A stretch of DNA of 64,000 bases from Limonium bicolor (lineage: Eukaryota; Streptophyta; Magnoliopsida; Caryophyllales; Plumbaginaceae), in NCBI GenBank assembly GCA_023374045.1, contig CM041777.1, positions 460,875,827 to 460,939,826 on the forward strand, given 5' to 3'. Of the stretch, positions 59,372 to 64,000 are shown in pieces. Position 1 is the stretch's first letter. Every line of letters begins with the position of its first letter. Made by a program: the position numbers and the translations under genes. The notes beneath the pieces are model-generated. The model was not told the DNA's origin. It saw only the letters and a list, made by a program, of their open reading frames with translations, and made no database searches.

Positions 59372-59852
59372 TAGGGCTGTCAATCTTGACACGAACCTAA
59401 AATCCGACTCGAAACTGGCACACTAAAACGCGGGTTTGAGTTGTAATTTTCAACCCGAAAACATTTTCAGGTTGGGTTGCTAAAAACCCGGTCGCTTTTG
59501 GGTTTGATTCGCCAACCCGATTTCAACCCACAACCCGAAAATATTTTTTAAAAAGAAAAAAATATAAATTCTTATAGTTATGCGACATGACCCTAAATAT
59601 ATTAATCATGTAACCATTTATGTTTGATGATTTTATATGCTATGTTATGTTGTCTTGGGTGATTTTGTATAGAATTTGTATTGATAGTATAATACTTTTG
59701 ATTTTGGGTTGATTTCGGGTTGTCGGGTCGGTTTCGGGTTAGCAAATCATAACTCGTTTCGGGTTTGGGTCGGTTTCGGGTTGAGGTGAAAAATGAGCAG
59801 GTCGGGTTCGGATTGACGTCAACCTGACCCAAAACCGAAATTGACAACCCTA
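59372..59852. mobile_element. hAT-type MITE, 481 bp
   Basis: Inverted ends TAGGGCTGTCAAT and, at the right, the complement with one change (ATTGACAACCCTA). An 8 bp duplication GTTATTTT lies at 59364-59371 and 59853-59860. The interior is built on CAACCCG and TTTCGGGTTG words. It resembles the MITE at 27223 in terminal bases, though its internal repeats differ. It has no transposase. Confidence 0.92.
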
Positions 59853-59860
59853 GTTATTTT

Positions 59861-60159
59861 ATTAATTTTATTAAACTTGAATAATTAGTAATACTTTTAA
59901 AAGACTTTTTAGAGCTTTTGCGATTCCGATCACATCGTCAACGAACTAGTTTACATTAATCACATACATATTACATGATAATATAATATGTTTAATGTTT
60001 CATTTTACATTCTACATGCTTAATAATTACAAGTTTATATTCATAGGTTTAAATGAATTTTCCTGGAAAAAAATGCCAAAGAAAATAAAAAAAACCCGCG
60101 CACTTAAGTTAAACCAACTTTGTAATAAGCTGTAAACGACATAAGCAGAGGAAAGACGA
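59861..60159. other. AT-rich non-coding stretch
   Basis: Nothing recognisable. Confidence 0.4.
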
Positions 60160-61540
60160 CTTAAAAGGGTAGTGACAGTAATTTGATCCCGGAAAAGTCG
60201 AATATCAAGCCCCCGAACCTGAACTCTAACCTTCCTAATTTACCGAAGGTTAAACTTAGGTGGTGACTCTTAATAGGTTCCAGTGAGCTAACTTGGGATT
60301 TAATAATTATAGTTATATGACTTAGTTATTAAACTTATGTTATAACTGGACCTAGACCCGATCAAATCCTAGTCAACCCAAATCTACATAAGATAGTGGT
60401 TCGAAAATCGAGACTCACATAATGGAAACTCTACTGGGGACTTAACTCTTAATTTTAACTTGTTTAATTTTAAGATAAGAGGGCTTAACTCAAAATTGTT
60501 TGTTTACGGCTTTTATTATGTTGTGAGTTTACTTTCGTGCGCACTTTAAATTTCTGCACCTATGCATCATATGAGAGCGAGGGTTCACACAAACTGATTT
60601 CACCCTAGGACCCGCACTAGGTGACCCCTGTTAGGGACTCACGCCTTTTTAGGTGATGTGAATAAGTGGGGGAAAAGAGGAGGATTTCGTCTAACCACAT
60701 CCCCTTAATACCCGGGCTTCGGCCCCAAGCATTTTACTGGTAGTATCCTTATCAAGCCCAATGTTTGGTCAGTCAAAGACCCAACCATGGCGTGCAAGCC
60801 CTGTTCCTTTGTGGTGACCTGGCCCCAAGCCCCAAGCACCTCTCCGGATTGATCCTTACCCAGGTTCACTAAAGCGTCTAGTGAGGACATGTTGAACTTT
60901 TGTGAAATCTTGCTTGCTTGTATGATCGGCCCACTACCAGCCTTAGAAATTGATAGATACTTTACCTACACCAATTCAGCCTAACCAGAATTTGTGGCTT
61001 TATTATTGTGACCAAAGGCCCTGCTTGGTTTAAATAAGTGAGTCGTTATCTGGGCTTTGGCCCAAAAACCTAAATTTTAGATAATCTCTTTTTTCGGCCA
61101 AAAAATTTGGAATCATTCATCTTGACCCATTTAGATCTAGGCCCGTGAAAAAGAAATTCACTCAAACTTGAAGTAATCCACAAGACTCGAAACCAATCAA
61201 GCCTTTCCATTGAAAACTTTTTCGGGGCCCATTTTAGTCTTGGTAAACTTTTTGTTCGGCGCTCTGGCTCTAGATCTAGGTATCATCTTTTAGGCCCAAT
61301 CAAGAACCATTTGTTTAGGTTTCGGCCCATACAATAATTCAAGATAGTTCACATAATTCATTCAAAAAAGTGATTTGGATCCCTTCTAATTTTGTCTAGC
61401 CGAAGGGCCAACAAGAATTCAAGCGAATCTTAGACTTCAAAGTTTCTCTTTCGGCCCAATGGCCCATTCACATTCCATACAGTTTCCTTAGGCCTTTATG
61501 CCTTATTTCCAGATTAAGGGTATTCAGACCCACACATCTA
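60160..61540 (+). repeat. LTR-retroelement leader-like remnant (possibly Tat/Ogre-like)
   Basis: It contains AGGTGGTGACTCTTA (60258-60272), ATGGAAACTCTACTGGGGAC (about 60422) and a GTGACCCCTGTTAGGGACTC block (about 60620), words I associate with the 5' LTR end and leader of Tat/Ogre-like plant elements. The first is related to the inverted copy at about 40770-40860. Many GGCCC/GGCCCA words follow. No open frame has a domain, and edges cannot be set. Confidence 0.4.
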
Positions 61541-61589
61541 GATGCGGTTTAGAAATCATTCCGACACATGTGCCTCATTTCTAGCCCAA

Positions 61590-61985
61590 ACACTTTCCAG
61601 CTCAAGTGCCACACTTCAAAACGCCACATTCTCAATACATTCTGGCCCAAGTGCCACATTCTCAAAACATTCCAGCCCAAGAGCCATGTTCTCAAATCAT
61701 TACGGCCCAAGTGCCACACTCACAACTCAGTTCATTCTAGCCCCCAGCGCCAATTCACATCTCAAAAAATATTCAAGCCCAAGCACCTACCCACAAGCAA
61801 TATGGCCCAAATGCCACTCAAATCATTTCGGCCCAAGTGCCAGTTCACAACTTATGAATCATTCTGGCCCATTTGCCTCACTTTTAATTCATTCAGGCCC
61901 AAATGTCTATCCACATCCATGAAACCATCCAGGCTCAAGTGCCTATCCACATTCATGAAACCATTTCCGGCCCAAGAGCCTCATT
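61590..61985 (+). repeat. GGCCCAAGTGCC interspersed array
   Basis: About twelve imperfect copies of GGCCCAAGTGCC, each preceded by TTC(T/C)-like and followed by CACATTC-like bases, at roughly 28-42 bp spacing (about 61600, 61643, 61674, 61703, 61740, 61775, 61804, 61831, 61866, 61894, 61931 and 61968). The open frames crossing it (126 and 205 residues) consist mostly of this repeat, read as Ser/Pro/Lys-rich peptide, and are not supported as genes. Confidence 0.8.
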
Positions 61986-61989
61986 TCCA

Positions 61990-62479
61990 GTTAGGAGGCA
62001 TTCTCAATTCAGATTTTTCAAGAGCCTACCCGGAATTCATGGATGAGAGAAGAAGAAGAAAACAATCACGGTCATCTCAGCGACGTCCCGATGGTCGTGA
62101 GCTTGAGTCTTCAGCATATTGGCGTCAGACAGCTCGGCAGCGTTCGAATTCAACAAAAAGTCTACACATGCATAACGTGACATAACATTCATCTTTCAAA
62201 TGCAGCACTCAGAGTTTTCAAAGAATAACTATTTTCAAATCATTAATAAGAAGCAATGGTTTTGCTAAATCATCTGCTTCACAAGCAATCAACTTGTTCA
62301 AATCCGATTTCAAAATGACTTTTAAGAGGAGGTTACATTTCTTGACAATGAAATACAAAAGCTTGTTTTTGTTGCCGAAAAGTTGAACATGCTTCACCAA
62401 GCACCACAACTCATCCCAAAACATTCAAGCAACCCACAAAGGGGTTCAAAGTCTACATATATTAAGTTGTTGTCATAAA
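61990..62479. other. Non-coding stretch
   Basis: A basic stretch (MDERRRRKQSRSSQRRPDGR) is encoded at about 62039-62098 at the end of the frame that crosses the array. It could be a trace of a gag-like nucleic-acid-binding segment, but nothing else supports it. Confidence 0.3.
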
Positions 62480-62925
62480 CCCCAAATCAATATTGGGGGC
62501 AATCTGAGTTTAGGCTTGTCATCTTTATTCTTTCGTTTAAACGTGTGAATAAGTCTCCGAGTGAAAGTCCGCAAGAGTGTCTTTAGCGGAAAAACCATGA
62601 GCAAACGAGTGTGCCATTCTTAACTCTTGCGAGGCCACGCATAAAGGTAAGGCAAACGGCATAACTCTGACTGAAGGAGATAATTTGTAGACTTACTCTT
62701 AGACCTGTAAAAAGTAACAAAGAACGGATACACAACTATCAGGGATGACGAAGCACCTAGGTACAACATCACATTGCCAAAAGCCTGTGAATCCTAACAT
62801 TAAACCCTAAGCACCCCCGTTGAGCTTTTCGTATATATCTCTTTTTTATATGTCAAGCTCCATAAAACAAGCTAGCCCGTGATTAATGTCCGACCTGGTG
62901 ACCAAAGGGGGCGAGGGGTCCGACT
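62480..62925 (-). repeat. Inverted-repeat copy B (~445 bp)
   Basis: Complement of 57315-57762. It starts CCCAAATCAATATTGGGGGC and ends near GTCCGACCTGGTGACC, about 4.7 kb from copy A. Divergence is moderate, with several small indels. Confidence 0.75.
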
Positions 62926-63318
62926 CTCGGATGGCGTCTTCCACCAGTTCGAAAGAAGCAATGCCGCTACCAGCATGATGAAGCGATCCGCAAGTGGTCC
63001 CAAAGTGACACAGGATCCAAAGAGCCCACATCAAAACATCTCTCAAAGTTCAAAATCGGGAGACACAAGAACCCCAAAGGCAAAGTCAAGAAAGGATAAA
63101 AAGGACAAATCTGAAATGCTTCAAAGAAATCCGAATGACAAAAAAGAAGAGAAACAATGTAAGGGACAACTCCATAGCTCGAAAATAACGTCCACACAAA
63201 CCGGTCAAATGACTTCAAGATAGGAAAAGACGAATCCAAGAGAAGGCACAAGTGTAGCTTCGGTCACCCTTATAGCTCCACATATCACAAACATCCCTCC
63301 ATGGTCCCGTTGTCTTTC
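62926..63318. other. Non-coding stretch
   Basis: A Lys/Ser-rich open frame (62879-63223, 114 residues) crosses here without any recognisable domain. The opposite strand has a similar-length frame. Neither is supported. Confidence 0.35.
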
Positions 63319-63870
63319 ATCACTCCCCATGGCCACATTATAAGATTTAAAGACTTCTGACTTAGTAGTTGTGTATCCAATCATGTGATAGTAACAAATC
63401 TGACGTATAAATCCATCATATTTTGAATTCAATGGTCTATAAGTTTTGACCGTAAGTAAGAAATGAGTGTAAATTCCGAACACAATGAGTATAGATTATG
63501 AAGCACCACATAAAACACAAACCTTAACCCTGTGAAAACGAGATTTGTTGCACACACTTATTCAAAGAAAATATTGGGGGCAATCGATCGGATCACTCCC
63601 CATGACCACATTATAAGCTTTAAATACTTCTGACTTAGTAGTTGTGTATCCAATCATGTGAAAGTAACAAACATCCAACGTGTAAATCCATCAAATTTCG
63701 AATTCAATGGTCAAGAAGTTTTGACCGTAAGTAAGAAATGAGTGCAAATTTTGAACACAATGAGTGTAGATTAGGAAGCACCACATCAAACACAAGCATT
63801 AACCCTGCGAGAATGATATTTGTTGCACACGTTTAATCAAAGAAAATATTGAAGGCAATCGATCGTTCCA
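63319..63870 (+). repeat. Tandem duplication, 273 bp period
   Basis: Two units start ATCACTCCCCATG at 63319 and 63592 and share CTTAGTAGTTGTGTATCCAA, GTTTTGACCGTAAGTAAGAA and GAAGCACCACAT. Each ends with AATATTG(G/A)(G/A)GGCAATCGATCG. That end word resembles the one in copy B (62480-62925), tying this block to the same repeat family. Confidence 0.85.
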
Positions 63871-64000
63871 ACAATTGCCATGACAACACCAACTGAAACT
63901 TGAAGCTTAAGCTCGTCATAAGTCTTAAACACCACAACCACACAAACACCACTTCACCGCAGGCTTGTCATAAGCCCTAACCTCCACACAAACATCCCTA

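Noticed and set aside
61568..62185. 205-residue plus-strand open frame
   Set aside because: Mostly the GGCCCAAGTGCC repeat read as peptide, with an overlapping second frame of the same kind; no domain.
1..64000. tRNA, rRNA or other structural RNA genes
   Set aside because: No cloverleaf with box A and B spacing or rRNA-like block was seen by eye; a covariance-model scan would be needed to exclude small ones.

Overview
This is a transposon-rich stretch of a flowering-plant nuclear genome, probably a eudicot. The evidence is a chromovirus (Tekay/Del-like) retrotransposon family with very long LTRs, a TRIM, a Stowaway MITE, hAT-type MITEs, a plant mobile domain (PMD) pseudogene with GT-AG introns, and one intact plant RRP6-like exosome gene. 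I cannot name the species. Only one gene looks functional; nearly everything else is mobile DNA or its remains.

Layout. 1-4972: broken 3' end of a Tekay-like polyprotein (integrase and chromodomain), polypurine tract, and a complete 3.9 kb 3' LTR. 4973-6511: non-coding. 6512-32194: a nest of insertions resolved by target-site duplications. A ~0.5 kb TRIM (TSD ATATG) was split by a ~5.2 kb solo LTR on the minus strand (TSD CATGG). That solo LTR received a 5.4 kb plus-strand solo LTR (TSD ATTGG) and a 14.5 kb minus-strand non-autonomous LTR element (TSD ACTAT), whose 5' LTR carries a 606 bp hAT MITE (TSD CTTAGGCC). 32200-38920: a decayed LINE-like ORF with a DUF4283 region and zinc knuckle, split by another 4.1 kb solo LTR (TSD GGATC). 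38921-43700: Stowaway MITE, old LTR-element debris and a hAT-like patch.

43731-47890 is a 4.2 kb fold-back element with ~0.9 kb inverted ends. Each end contains its own GC-rich palindrome and four mirrored copies of a TACGCNCAGTCG motif, and the middle holds a minisatellite with a short/long/long higher-order pattern. It has no transposase and is the least familiar object here. 48674-51590 (minus) encodes an RRP6-like 3'-5' exoribonuclease in two coding exons. 52016-56006: a terminal-inverted-repeat element carrying a decayed PMD gene, a 31 bp minisatellite and a palindrome, bracketed by ~295 bp direct repeats. 56692-57290: a fold-back MITE. 57315-57762 and 62480-62925: inverted copies of one ~445 bp repeat. 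59372-59852: a second hAT MITE. 60160-64000: LTR-element leader-like sequence with a GGCCCAAGTGCC array and a 273 bp tandem duplication.

The TRIM, the non-autonomous element and the autonomous-type element end in the same bases (GGGGTGTTACA in element orientation), and the two with a visible primer site both use initiator-Met tRNA. The non-coding members may therefore be moved by the coding chromovirus; this is inference.
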